The notes below the pieces were generated by a model. The model ran no database searches and had not been told where the DNA came from. It saw only the letters and a list, made by a program, of their open reading frames with translations. From JAHEZL01 sp046074525 (GTDB taxonomy: Bacteria > Bacteroidota > Bacteroidia > Flavobacteriales_C > GCA-002722245): DNA of 64,000 bases. The stretch is from positions 21,486-85,485 of the forward strand of contig JBJTOK010000030.1 in assembly GCA_046074525.1 (NCBI GenBank), written 5' to 3'. A program made the position numbers and the translations under genes. This document shows, in pieces, positions 54,378 through 62,077 of the stretch (positions are counted from its first letter, which is position 1; each line of letters begins with the position of its first letter).

Positions 54378-54607
54378 TGTTTCCTGGCTGTAAATTCATT
54401 CAAAGCTAAGCATATCGGTTAAGGTGTACAATGGGAAAGTAAGTCGCAGTATTGCGTGAGCATGCAGGACGCAGTTTTTCATTACTTCTTTTATATGCAG
54501 TCTTCTTCGAATTTTATAACAAATTGCCATTAAACTGTAACATCCCTTACTGGATAAAAAGTTTACTTTGTTTAAGCAGATAATGCTGCGACACTAAAAT
54601 CACTATT

Positions 54608-54958
54608 ATGAAAAAGGCTATTGTATTGTTGTGTCTGGTATGCGTGCATATTTTAAGCTACGCGCAAGACTTGTTTAAAGATAACGCCATGCCTGTTGTT
54701 GCTAACGAAAATTATAGCATTTCCATTCTGCCTCACGCTTGTGGTACCATCATTATGGTGGAATTGAATAATGCCAACACAGGAAATGTGATCGTTGAAC
54801 TTTTTAGTTTCTCAGGGAAACCTTTACAGAAAAAAATTATTTATCAGGAAGGTCAATATACCTTTTTCAATATGAGTGAGCTGGATAGTGATGAATACGT
54901 GGTTAGGATTCAAACGCCCACAGCGATAAAGGTTAACAGGATAGTGGTGATGAAGTAG
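54608..54958 (+). CDS. Small exported protein consisting of a T9SS-like C-terminal domain
   Basis: A 116-residue protein: signal peptide (1-19, ILSYAQD), a ~15-residue linker, and then only a beta-sandwich that resembles a type A T9SS sorting domain (VELFSFSGKPLQKKI, then DSDEYVVRIQTP and VNRIVVMK). Normal T9SS substrates have a large N-terminal passenger in front of this domain. It could be a minimal exported scaffold or the remnant of a larger substrate. Nothing upstream in the 230-base gap looks like lost coding sequence. Confidence 0.6.
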   Translation: MKKAIVLLCLVCVHILSYAQDLFKDNAMPVVANENYSISILPHACGTIIMVELNNANTGNVIVELFSFSGKPLQKKIIYQEGQYTFFNMSELDSDEYVVRIQTPTAIKVNRIVVMK

Positions 54959-55006
54959 CCTTTCAAATAGAGGACAAATATGACTTTATTTCCTTTACGC
55001 TCTTGC

Positions 55007-55921
55007 TTAATTATCAAAGGCAGTGCCTTGCATGAAACCCATTTTGCTGGCATATCTTGCTGGCATAAAATTACCATTGATATTGATCATGTTTAAATTG
55101 AGCACTGCATTTGAACATTGCACCTGCAAACAGTCAACGTGGTTGATTATTGTTCCGGTTGCGACAGAGGGATGGGATTGTGCTGATGGTAGAATTTCAA
55201 TATCGATGATTTTCACTTCATTGCCGTTATAGCTTGTAAATGCGCCCTTGTTCCAAGGGTTGCAGGCATTTACCAGGCGCGTAATCTCAGCAGCACTCAT
55301 CTCTTTCCAGTTTATTTTTACATCCTTTAATTGCGGCCGCGCATAATATTTCGCTGCACCTTGTTTGTTTTCTATTGCAGGCATTTTTGTTTTGTGCAGG
55401 TAATGCTGCAATATTTGTACTACACCTTCCAGTACCAATTGCGAAAAAAGTAGTTCCAGAAAACCATAGGAGTAGTGAGCTTCATAAGGAACGTTTTTCC
55501 TCCACACTACCATGCCATCATCGAATTTTTCGTTGATATGGTGAATGCAAAGACTCATTTCACTGATGCCCGATTTAATTTGCCAGAAAAGGGGAGCGGG
55601 TCCCTTGAAATCAGGCAAAGCCGCGAAATGAATGTTGAATAATTTAGAAGATAATTCGGCGCCAATCAATCGGGTATTGATGAGTTTGCCATATCCGAAA
55701 ACAAAAATAATTTCGGGTTGTTTCGCTAAACACCATTCATGAAAAGGAATGGATTCTTCAATTTCAATATTTACGGATTGGCAATAATGTCTAACGAATT
55801 CAAAGTCTCCTTCCGGAGGTTTAATTTCATCAGTAAATACATCCGCAACAATCTGATTGGCTTTAAAAAATTGAAGCAGCGGTAAACAATTTTTTGATCC
55901 TGATACTACACCTATTTTCAT
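55007..55921 (-). CDS. Formyltransferase family protein
   Basis: A 304-residue protein with the formyltransferase fold. The folate-binding and catalytic segments show Asn96 and His98 (KLFNIHFAALPDFKG) and Asp134/135 (EKFDDGMVV), the catalytic triad layout of methionyl-tRNA formyltransferase and sugar-nucleotide N-formyltransferases. The C-terminal third (about 215-304) has a NACNPWNKGAF segment as in tRNA formyltransferases. The 10-formyltetrahydrofolate donor is likely; the acceptor is not clear. It lies directly downstream of three tail-collar genes on the same strand, separated by a terminator. Confidence 0.82.
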   Translation of the reverse strand: MKIGVVSGSKNCLPLLQFFKANQIVADVFTDEIKPPEGDFEFVRHYCQSVNIEIEESIPFHEWCLAKQPEIIFVFGYGKLINTRLIGAELSSKLFNIHFAALPDFKGPAPLFWQIKSGISEMSLCIHHINEKFDDGMVVWRKNVPYEAHYSYGFLELLFSQLVLEGVVQILQHYLHKTKMPAIENKQGAAKYYARPQLKDVKINWKEMSAAEITRLVNACNPWNKGAFTSYNGNEVKIIDIEILPSAQSHPSVATGTIINHVDCLQVQCSNAVLNLNMININGNFMPARYASKMGFMQGTAFDN

Positions 55922-55939
55922 TGCGGTAAGTTAATAAAT

Positions 55940-55965
55940 AAAGCCCACAAAAGGGTGTGGGCTTT
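55940..55965 (-). terminator. Rho-independent terminator of the tail-collar operon
   Basis: AAAGCCCACA and TGTGGGCTTT pair perfectly around a 6-base loop. Reading on the minus strand, a T-rich tract (TTTATTTATTAA) follows, so it ends the minus-strand transcript from the collar genes about 25 bases after the last stop. Confidence 0.8.
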
Positions 55966-55988
55966 ATAGTGGTAGGTAGGGTTATGAC

Positions 55989-56543
55989 CTAAGAAAAGGT
56001 AGGAAATATCCCTGATGTAGCGATAATGAAATTCACTGTAGTATAAGGCATCAAATTTTGGTGAGGCTGATTTCCACCATAGGAGGAAAGCGCACTCGCA
56101 TCCATCGCCGATTTTGCAAAGTCCGCTGGATTGTTTGGTGTTAGGTAAAGCAGCAGAGCTGCCGCTGCAGTAGAACTGTCGACAGGGGCTGCCAGATAGT
56201 TATTGGTTGGCACATTGGTATTCGCGTTGGATGTGCTGGCATTAATTGAGTGATTATGAAGCGGGAGTTGCGAGGCAGTAAGTTGTACGTTTTCGCTACC
56301 TGCAGTTTGCCCTAAAGCATAATTGTAATTTGAACCTGTGCCTTGTCCGGTATTTACTGCTGAACGCCCGCACAAATTTGGCAAGGCAAAATTGTTAATG
56401 CCATCGCCGCCGTATGTTGTACCTATTAATGCAAAAAGCTGTTGATTATCGTTTACAGATAACATTGCACCGTTACAAAGTGCCCATCCGTCTGGTATGT
56501 AATTTCCAGCAAATGTTCTGATTTCACCTAAGATTGCTTCCAT
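55989..56543 (-). CDS. Tail-collar domain protein (microcystin-dependent-protein family), copy 3
   Basis: A 184-residue protein with the phage tail-collar/MdpB domain: GEIRTFAGNYIPDGWALCNG at the start (Gly-Trp-x-x-Cys-Asn-Gly) and the LFALIGTTYGGDG and FALPNLCGRSAVNTGQGTG motifs. The middle has a Ser/Asn/Thr-rich stretch. The C-terminus forms a PYTTVNFIIATSG strand. There is no signal peptide. It is the last of three tandem paralogues. In phages this domain forms the trimeric base of short tail fibres; no other phage gene is present here. Confidence 0.85.
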   Translation of the reverse strand: MEAILGEIRTFAGNYIPDGWALCNGAMLSVNDNQQLFALIGTTYGGDGINNFALPNLCGRSAVNTGQGTGSNYNYALGQTAGSENVQLTASQLPLHNHSINASTSNANTNVPTNNYLAAPVDSSTAAAALLLYLTPNNPADFAKSAMDASALSSYGGNQPHQNLMPYTTVNFIIATSGIFPTFS

Positions 56544-56570
56544 GATTTAAATATTTTTTGATTGAAATAA

Positions 56571-57119
56571 TTATGGTCTTGTTGGATATAAACCTGTTGT
56601 GGCTATGCAAATATTTAACGCCATAAGCGGTACTCTATTTTCATGCGGAGCACTGTTTCCTGTGGTGTCCATTGACCCCGGGTGAAGATTGGTCAGCACG
56701 CCCGGGTTGTTGGAAAAAGCATTGACTACTGTTCCTGGCACTGCTGGTATGGCTGGTTCGGCCATTAATTTGGGAGTATCTGGTGGTTTTATTCTTACTT
56801 GCGCAACGTTGGCTTGTAGTTGTACATTGTGGTTGTGTGGCGGGATTTGGTTGGCCATGAGTACCACGCTTTCCGCTCCTCCATTTTTTCCCTGGGTGTA
56901 GGTTGTCCCCGAAGATGATACTCCGGCTCCTACCACTATGCGCCCTCTTAAATCGGGTAAGGCAAAGGTTGTTTTGCCGTCACCGCCAAAGGTGGAGCCA
57001 ATCAATGAAAATAGGGGCATGTAGCTATTAACGCTTAACAGTTGACCATTGCAGGCAAGCCAACCTTTTGGGATTTGTCCGAAAGAAAATATTTTAATTT
57101 CTCCTATGAAATTGTCCAT
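56571..57119 (-). CDS. Tail-collar domain protein, copy 2
   Basis: A 182-residue paralogue of its neighbours: MDNFIGEIKIFSFGQIPKGW at the N-terminus, followed by LACNGQLLS, LFSLIGSTFGGDG and FALPDLRGRIVVGAG. The central loop is rich in Pro, Ala, Val and Asn, and the C-terminus has LMALNICIATTGLYPTRP. The three copies differ mainly in the middle loop, which in the family forms the exposed and variable part. A 27-base gap separates it from copy 3; the three are one operon. Confidence 0.85.
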   Translation of the reverse strand: MDNFIGEIKIFSFGQIPKGWLACNGQLLSVNSYMPLFSLIGSTFGGDGKTTFALPDLRGRIVVGAGVSSSGTTYTQGKNGGAESVVLMANQIPPHNHNVQLQANVAQVRIKPPDTPKLMAEPAIPAVPGTVVNAFSNNPGVLTNLHPGSMDTTGNSAPHENRVPLMALNICIATTGLYPTRP

Positions 57120-57167
57120 ATTGATTTTTTTTAAAGTGAAGTAATTGAATATGTAAGGTTCCTTAAT

Positions 57168-57737
57168 TTACGGGCGGGGTGGATAATCTCCTTCAGTGGC
57201 GCAAATACAGTAAGTGATAGGTAGAAATGGAGCTCTGTTTTCATGGGCGGCACTTCCTCCAACGGGAACAACTGAATTTGGATTGAGGCTAACATTAGGA
57301 CCTGGGTATGGTGGATTCAGATAAGTTGTTCCAAGCTGATTGGCAACCTGAGCAACGATATTTGACACATAGCTGTTGCTGTTCGGAACTTTAATTTCCG
57401 TGTTTGCAGTGGTTTTGTTTAACGTTGCCGCCGCATACACAGTGTGAGAGTGGGTCGGCGTAGTCGACTGGTTGATCGTTACATTTTCAACACCGCCCTT
57501 TCCTGCGAAGGGATAAGTACTTCCCCCCGGAAGATTACCGGCACTGTTTAAAATTTGCCCGCTTAAATTTGGAAGAGCAAAAGTTTGCTGTGAAGGGTTA
57601 CCTCCAAATGAGTTTCCGATAACGGAATACAATTGTTGGTACTGCTGCATGGAAACTATGGCGCCATTACACGCCAGCCATCCATAAGGAACAAAGTTGT
57701 AGGGAAACGCCTTGATTTCTCCAATAAATGAATTCAT
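57168..57737 (-). CDS. Tail-collar domain protein, copy 1
   Basis: A 189-residue protein, the first of the three-gene operon. It has MNSFIGEIKAFPYNFVPYGW, LACNGAIVSM, LYSVIGNSFGGNP and FALPNLSGQILNSAG. The middle is Thr/Asn-rich; the end, FLPITYCICATEGDYPPRP, matches copy 2. Cysteines are shared between copies near the WxxCNG motif. No upstream structural phage gene, holin or terminase is present, so this is a chromosomal locus rather than a prophage remnant as far as can be seen. Confidence 0.85.
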   Translation of the reverse strand: MNSFIGEIKAFPYNFVPYGWLACNGAIVSMQQYQQLYSVIGNSFGGNPSQQTFALPNLSGQILNSAGNLPGGSTYPFAGKGGVENVTINQSTTPTHSHTVYAAATLNKTTANTEIKVPNSNSYVSNIVAQVANQLGTTYLNPPYPGPNVSLNPNSVVPVGGSAAHENRAPFLPITYCICATEGDYPPRP

Positions 57738-57904
57738 GATTTTTAAAGTTTAATAAGGTTTACTTTAGAATGCATTGTAATAATAAAATTATTTCGGATT
57801 GATTTGAAATATTTAAGCAATAATAAATTCACACTGGTATAATTTTCCTGGACAAAACTCTTTCGGTTTTGCTTTAATACAAATGAATAATTTAGGTCTG
57901 TAGC

Positions 57905-58615
57905 TTATTTTATCTGGCGGGCAGATTTTTGATTTAATTCATCGTAAATAATTCCGATGAGTAAGATTATTCCGGCGATGGCTAGAACATGGAGCTTTAT
58001 TTTTGAGTACAACAGGCCAGCCGACAATCCGCCTAAGAAGAAAAAGCTGATAATGGTCAAGCGTAATTTAATGGATGAGTGGAGTTGTTCCTTCTGCTCT
58101 TTTAATTTGTAAAAGAACAATTGTGAAAGTTCTATCCCGAGATCAGTAAACAATCCTGTTAAATGCGTTGTCCTCACTACCGAATTCGAGATGGTTGTTA
58201 CCAGAGAATTTTGTAAGCCCATGATAAATAGTAATGAACATACGAGTAGATTTGCGTTGTTTAAAACAAGAAACTGTCCGCAGGCAGCTGCAGAAAACAA
58301 TAAAATGCTTTCTATAACTGTTGGAATGACATAAATCAAATTGTCGTTTTTCCGCGCTACCAATTCAACGATGAATTTGGAACAGAAGGAACCCAGGAAG
58401 AAGGAAAAGATGTACATGAAAAAAATAAATCCGGTCCAGAAATTAAGATGCAAAACTTCATCCACCAAAAAAGCAAAATGACCTGTTACGTTGGTAGTCA
58501 TGCGCTGCACCGATAAGAATCCTGCCACATTTACAATTCCTGCCACAAAGGAAAGCAAAGACGCGAGCCTCAAATTATGTTGGAGAGTTCTTGTATTGCC
58601 TTTGTGTCGAAACAT
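57905..58615 (-). CDS. DUF1275 (YoaK-type) membrane protein
   Basis: The ATG at 58615 gives 236 residues; an earlier in-frame start (58663) would add an unlikely 16-residue lead. Six or so membrane helices with the DUF1275 pattern LASLLSFVAGIVNVAGF at the start and MGLQNSLVTTISNSVVRTTHLTGLFTDLGI in the middle (the conserved H-L-T-G-x-x-T-D). The family is uncharacterised, sometimes proposed to be a transporter. Length is normal. Confidence 0.85.
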   Translation of the reverse strand: MFRHKGNTRTLQHNLRLASLLSFVAGIVNVAGFLSVQRMTTNVTGHFAFLVDEVLHLNFWTGFIFFMYIFSFFLGSFCSKFIVELVARKNDNLIYVIPTVIESILLFSAAACGQFLVLNNANLLVCSLLFIMGLQNSLVTTISNSVVRTTHLTGLFTDLGIELSQLFFYKLKEQKEQLHSSIKLRLTIISFFFLGGLSAGLLYSKIKLHVLAIAGIILLIGIIYDELNQKSARQIK

Positions 58616-58701
58616 ATGATAACTTAAAATAAATAGAGGACAGGCGTGTTTTATTTTATTCACGTCTGTCCCTATTAACGTGAAATGTCGTTTTATTTCT
58701 G

Positions 58702-59136
58702 TTATTGTTTATCGTTAAAACTTATCATCCAGTTAACACCAAACTTATCTTCCAGCATACCAAAATAATCGCCCCAGAAAGTATTGTCCAAAGGCATGGT
58801 AACTTTTCCTCCTTTAGAGAGCGCATTAAACAAACGATCTGCTTCATCCTTGCTTTGAGCATTAATAGAAATGGAAAAGTTATTTCCCTGTTTAAAAGAG
58901 GGCGCCCATTCACCACCTGTATCACTTCCCATGATGGAGGTTTCTTTGCTGATAGGAAGGGAGATGTGCATAATTTTCTCGCTCATTTCCTTAGGCATTG
59001 CCGGAGCTCCTTCTTGTGGAGGTATTTCGTTAAAACGACCTACATAGGAGAAATCTCCGCCAAATGCCGATTTATAAAAATTAAAGGCTTCTTCGCAGTT
59101 GCCGTTGAAGTTGAGGTAAACATTTACTACTGCCAT
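58702..59136 (-). CDS. VOC/PhnB-like family protein
   Basis: A 144-residue protein of the glyoxalase/vicinal-oxygen-chelate fold, PhnB-like branch: VYLNFNGNCEEAFNFYKSAFGGD at the start, AMPKEMSEKIMHISLPI, GSDTGGEWAPSFKQGNNFSI and FWGDYFGMLEDKFGVNWMIS. The PhnB-like branch often lacks the complete metal-ligand set of glyoxalases; function unknown. It probably binds a small hydrophobic or phosphonate-like ligand. Confidence 0.85.
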   Translation of the reverse strand: MAVVNVYLNFNGNCEEAFNFYKSAFGGDFSYVGRFNEIPPQEGAPAMPKEMSEKIMHISLPISKETSIMGSDTGGEWAPSFKQGNNFSISINAQSKDEADRLFNALSKGGKVTMPLDNTFWGDYFGMLEDKFGVNWMISFNDKQ

Positions 59137-59418
59137 ATTTTTTGATTTAAATGGATTGACTTTTCTATTTCTGCAATTTATAAAAAATCGCGCGAAGAGA
59201 AGTTTAGAAATCGTGAATTATAGGAGGGAAATTTTATTTCTTAGAGAAGGCCCTGCTTAGGTTGTGTTGGTGGAAGCAGTCATTTTTTGGATTAGGGTAG
59301 TCTCCCGAATGCAATTATTCGCAGTTATTGACGGCTATGTGAATGTCAAGTAACATGTGTTGTTGTTTCATCGAAACTATTGTCTTTCATTTTTTAGTTC
59401 AACTCATTTCCAGAGTTG

Positions 59419-59910
59419 CTACCATTTTTTGCCTTCTGGATGAGTATTGTCACATTTCAGGATTTCAGGTTGACCAAGTTCATTCACCTCCGGTTTCACA
59501 TAAGAGATACTTTCTTTTTCTTCTGTTATATTTCCACCGAAGTCAATTTTATAATGCTTGTTCTCGGGTGTTACAGCCAACACATTATCGAAGTCGGTAT
59601 CATTTTTTGAAAGATAAACCAGTAAGCTCTTATTTTCAAGCTTAGTCTTTCTGTCTCCTGTGGTATAACCTGCCACTTCAACGTGGTATTGAATTTCCTC
59701 AGGATATGCCAAATAGTTTACCAGGTAAAAGAAGTAGTCATTGCTAAGTGTTCCCCTGACTTTTATCAGGTGATTACTTTCATTTTTATACAGTTCAAAT
59801 TGAGTGTTTAAAGGAATGTGCTTAGCATAAAGATTAATCCATTGCTGCAAAGCTTTCTTTATATCGCTGCTTGAGCCTCCTTTGATAAGGACAATATTCT
59901 CTGGTTCCAT
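59419..59910 (-). CDS. Hypothetical protein
   Basis: A 163-residue soluble protein with alternating strands and helices: an N-terminal helix after GGSSSDIKKALQQW, a central beta region (FELYKNESNHLIKV, YHVEVAGY) and an acidic, Pro/Asn-rich C-terminal tail. No signal peptide, membrane segment or family that I recognise. An opposing frame of similar length at 59343-59645 is weaker in codon pattern and start context. Confidence 0.5.
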   Translation of the reverse strand: MEPENIVLIKGGSSSDIKKALQQWINLYAKHIPLNTQFELYKNESNHLIKVRGTLSNDYFFYLVNYLAYPEEIQYHVEVAGYTTGDRKTKLENKSLLVYLSKNDTDFDNVLAVTPENKHYKIDFGGNITEEKESISYVKPEVNELGQPEILKCDNTHPEGKKW

Positions 59911-60043
59911 TTTTTTTGAATAATTAGTGATCTAATGTAAGAAGAATGTTGTCGGATCTAATGTCCTATTGAAAACTTATCCTATTTTCTTTGCAGAGGG
60001 AAATCTTTCAAATTTCTTTTTACTACAAAATTCACTTCCGCTG

Positions 60044-60496
60044 CTATTCAAACAATATTCGCAGCTTTTTTTCCCTGAAATCAAATATCTTTTTCAAACG
60101 GTGTTGTACGAGGGGGGCTAAAATTTTGCCAAATATGCCAAAGGGCAACACGTAGTGGACCTTGTCTATCATAAGCGTTTTCCCATTTTCTTCCTTTAAA
60201 AAGTGTTCATGATGCCATAAACGGTAAGGACCGAGACGCTGTTCATCAACAAAATAATGACCCTCTTGAACGTGTGTGATTTCGGTGATCCAGTTTAAAG
60301 CAAAAAAACCAAAGGGTTTTACTGTGTATTCAATTAATTGCCCCGGATACATAGTGCCGGACTGCGGAGTAAGTATCGTAAATCCCAAATCGCCAGGGGT
60401 TATTTTTTCCAGGTTGGCTGGCTGGCTGATGAAGCTCCATAGCTGGTTTTTTGAAACCGAAAAAGATTGTTCCCTATAAATAGTATTGATATACAT
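60044..60496 (-). CDS. SRPBCC family (ligand-binding START-like) protein
   Basis: The start at 60496 (MYINTIYREQ) gives 150 residues. The earlier in-frame ATG at 60514 would put its start inside the operator dyad, upstream of the likely transcription start region. It is a Bet_v1/START-like fold: YREQSFSVSKNQLWSFI, then EYTVKPFGFFALNWITEI and HHEHFLKEENG with a C-terminal amphipathic helix (LKKIFDFREKKLRILF). In many bacteria this group is annotated as a cell-division-inhibitor-like SRPBCC protein beside photolyase and folE genes. Here it is divergent from a pterin operon, sharing a promoter region. Confidence 0.8.
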   Translation of the reverse strand: MYINTIYREQSFSVSKNQLWSFISQPANLEKITPGDLGFTILTPQSGTMYPGQLIEYTVKPFGFFALNWITEITHVQEGHYFVDEQRLGPYRLWHHEHFLKEENGKTLMIDKVHYVLPFGIFGKILAPLVQHRLKKIFDFREKKLRILFE

Positions 60497-60501
60497 ATCA
60501 G

Positions 60502-60537
60502 TTTTGTTTAACAAAGTAATTTAAAAGTTAAACAAAA
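60502..60537. promoter_or_regulatory. Perfect 11-bp dyad between divergent promoters (putative operator)
   Basis: TTTTGTTTAAC at 60502-60512 is the exact reverse complement of GTTAAACAAAA at 60527-60537, with a 14-base spacer. The dyad overlaps the minus-strand -7 box and the spacer and -33 of the plus-strand promoter. That is where a repressor or MerR-type regulator would control both directions. A regulator gene is not in the window. Confidence 0.6.
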
Positions 60538-60551
60538 ATACTATACATTTG
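60520..60551 (+). promoter_or_regulatory. Promoter of the pterin operon (PTPS-folE)
   Basis: TTTA (60520-60523), a 20-base spacer and TACATTTG (60544-60551), an exact TAnnTTTG match. The PTPS ATG is 19 bases downstream, giving a leader of perhaps 12-15 nt, too short for a riboswitch. Confidence 0.6.
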
Positions 60552-60564
60552 TTTTAAACTCAAG
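60533..60564 (-). promoter_or_regulatory. Promoter of the SRPBCC gene
   Basis: On the minus strand CTTG (60564-60561), a 20-base spacer and TATTTTTG (60540-60533), an exact TAnnTTTG match. It overlaps the divergent pterin promoter and the 11-bp dyad, so the two transcripts cannot be initiated independently of each other. Confidence 0.6.
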
Positions 60565-60569
60565 CCAAA

Positions 60570-60986
60570 ATGCAAAAAAATAAAACTGCGGTTTACCGGA
60601 AAGTTCGATTCAACGCTGCGCACCGACTGCACAATGCAAGTCTTAGCGATGAAGAAAACAGGCTGCTTTACGGCAAATGCAATAACGTGAATTTTCACGG
60701 CCACAATTATGAACTGGTGGTAAAGGTGCTGGGCTACACCAACGAAAAGACAGGATATGTCATCGATATGAAGGTGTTGAGAGATCTTCTTGAAAAGCAC
60801 ATCGTTGAGAGGTTTGATCATAAAAACCTTAATCTTGATGTTGTTGAATTCAAGCATTTGAATCCAACTACTGAAAATGTAGCGCAGGTGTGTTACCATC
60901 TCATACGCCCCGAATTAAACAGTGAACTGGAACTAAAAATATTTCTTTATGAAACCGAACGAAACTTTGTTGAATACCCTGCTTAA
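60570..60986 (+). CDS. 6-pyruvoyl-tetrahydropterin synthase / QueD family protein
   Basis: A 138-residue PTPS/QueD fold. It has the zinc His residues His18 (NAAHRLH) and His43/His45 (FHGHNYEL), the conserved Cys37 (GKCNN) and the C-terminal catalytic region with NPTTENVAQVCYHL. QueD makes 6-carboxytetrahydropterin for queuosine synthesis; PTPS makes a tetrahydrobiopterin precursor. The two cannot be told apart from sequence alone. The coupling to folE shows that both use dihydroneopterin triphosphate chemistry. The end of its frame overlaps folE by 38 bases. Confidence 0.88.
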   Translation: MQKNKTAVYRKVRFNAAHRLHNASLSDEENRLLYGKCNNVNFHGHNYELVVKVLGYTNEKTGYVIDMKVLRDLLEKHIVERFDHKNLNLDVVEFKHLNPTTENVAQVCYHLIRPELNSELELKIFLYETERNFVEYPA

Positions 60987-61641
60987 AGAGAAAAAAATTT
61001 TGTTGAGCGATGAGGAGATGGGAGATGAACATTTTTCTCCCGGCGGCGAAACGCCACTTCGTCCCGATGCTTTTGTGCTCAGCGATGAAGAGAAAATGAA
61101 AAAAATCGAGTTTCATTTCCGGGAAATCATGCATACACTGGGGCTCGATCTCAGCGACGAAAGTTTGAAAGGCACACCTAAAAGAGTGGCGAAAATGTAT
61201 GTACAGGAAATTTTCAGTGGGTTGGATCCTGCCAATAAGCCTGCTGTAGCGCTTTTCGACAATAAATACCGCTATCAGGAAATGTTGGTGGAAAAAAACA
61301 TCACTTTCTTCAGCAACTGTGAACATCATTTTGTGCCTATTATTGGAAAGGCTCATGTGGCCTATATTTCCAGTGGAAAAGTGATCGGACTTTCCAAGTT
61401 GAACCGTGTAGTGAACTACTTTGCGCGGAGACCGCAGGTTCAGGAAAGACTCACTATGCAAATAGGTAAAGAATTGCAAAAAATGCTGAACACCGAAAGT
61501 GTTGCAGTATGGATAGATGCTCAGCATCTTTGTGTTTCTTCCCGCGGAATTAAAGATCTTAATTCTTCTACCGTAACCACTTTTTACGGTGGTAAGTTCC
61601 AGGAAACATCCACACGTGAAGAATTCATCAAATACATTTGA
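60949..61641 (+). CDS. folE: GTP cyclohydrolase I
   Basis: A 230-residue enzyme that converts GTP to 7,8-dihydroneopterin triphosphate, the entry step to folate, biopterin and queuosine pathways. Zinc ligands are Cys124 and His127 (SNCEHHFVP) and Cys195 (QHLCVSSRG); GKVIGLSKLNRVV and VSSRGIKD are family signatures. The first ~50 residues (acidic LSDEEMGD, Gly/Pro-rich) are an extension typical of some Bacteroidota enzymes. The start at 60949 lies inside the PTPS gene; the 38-base overlap implies translational coupling. Next gene: DUF2452 at 61647. Confidence 0.94.
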   Translation: MKPNETLLNTLLKEKKILLSDEEMGDEHFSPGGETPLRPDAFVLSDEEKMKKIEFHFREIMHTLGLDLSDESLKGTPKRVAKMYVQEIFSGLDPANKPAVALFDNKYRYQEMLVEKNITFFSNCEHHFVPIIGKAHVAYISSGKVIGLSKLNRVVNYFARRPQVQERLTMQIGKELQKMLNTESVAVWIDAQHLCVSSRGIKDLNSSTVTTFYGGKFQETSTREEFIKYI

Positions 61642-61646
61642 ACAGC

Positions 61647-62075
61647 ATGAAACTCTCGAATCCTATTGATAAAGATAAAACTACAGAAACACCGTCGACA
61701 CTGCCTTACCCTCATCATATTGGCAGTATCGCAGTGCGTCCCGAAGACAAAGGGAAAATTAAGGGAAGAGCTTATTCTGCCATGCTTGAGCAAACAGGAA
61801 TGCAATTGCAGCAAATACAAAAGCAGGTGGAGTTGCTGGCTAAGCAAGCCAATGAAATACGCCGAAGGGTGGAAGTGAGTGAAATGATTTACCAGGCTAA
61901 AATGACCTTTGAACCTTTTGCAGGACATGTTTATCATGTTTATGAACGCGCCGGAGAATATCTGTTGATGATGATCGCTCCCGATGAGTGGGGCAAGAGT
62001 AAAAGAGACAAGCTTCAATTCATTGCTTCAGTCAGATTGCTGAGCGATCATACCTGGGAAATTGTGGAAGCATGA
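61647..62075 (+). CDS. DUF2452 family protein
   Basis: The ATG at 61647 lies 5 bases after the folE stop and gives 142 residues; a TTG in the same frame at 61638 would overlap folE. It matches DUF2452 throughout: NPIDKDK, LPYPHHIGSIAVRPEDKGKIKG, then a helical coiled coil (LQQIQKQVELLAKQANEIRRRV) and FEPFAGHVYHVYERAGEYLLMMIAPDEWGK. The family is uncharacterised but is often found near folE in Bacteroidota, which the order here supports. Cytoplasmic, no signal peptide. Confidence 0.85.
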   Translation: MKLSNPIDKDKTTETPSTLPYPHHIGSIAVRPEDKGKIKGRAYSAMLEQTGMQLQQIQKQVELLAKQANEIRRRVEVSEMIYQAKMTFEPFAGHVYHVYERAGEYLLMMIAPDEWGKSKRDKLQFIASVRLLSDHTWEIVEA

Positions 62076-62077
62076 TT

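Noticed and set aside
54378..54607. Gap of about 230 bases upstream of the T9SS-domain protein
   Set aside because: No RNA gene or lost passenger coding sequence was seen; only a weak TACTTTG-like box near 54570.
55989..57737. Prophage remnant
   Set aside because: Tail-collar domains alone are not evidence of a phage; no structural, lysis, packaging or integration gene surrounds them.
59137..59418. Gap of about 280 bases between the VOC and hypothetical genes
   Set aside because: Inspected for promoters, RNA genes and repeats; nothing convincing was found.
59343..59645. 100-residue frame on the plus strand
   Set aside because: It is opposite the 59419-59910 frame, lacks a good start and is Phe/Leu/Ser-rich like antisense frames; I favoured the minus strand with modest confidence.
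60552..60569. PreQ1 or pterin riboswitch ahead of the PTPS gene
   Set aside because: The promoter -7 box ends 18 bases before the ATG, leaving too little leader for an aptamer.
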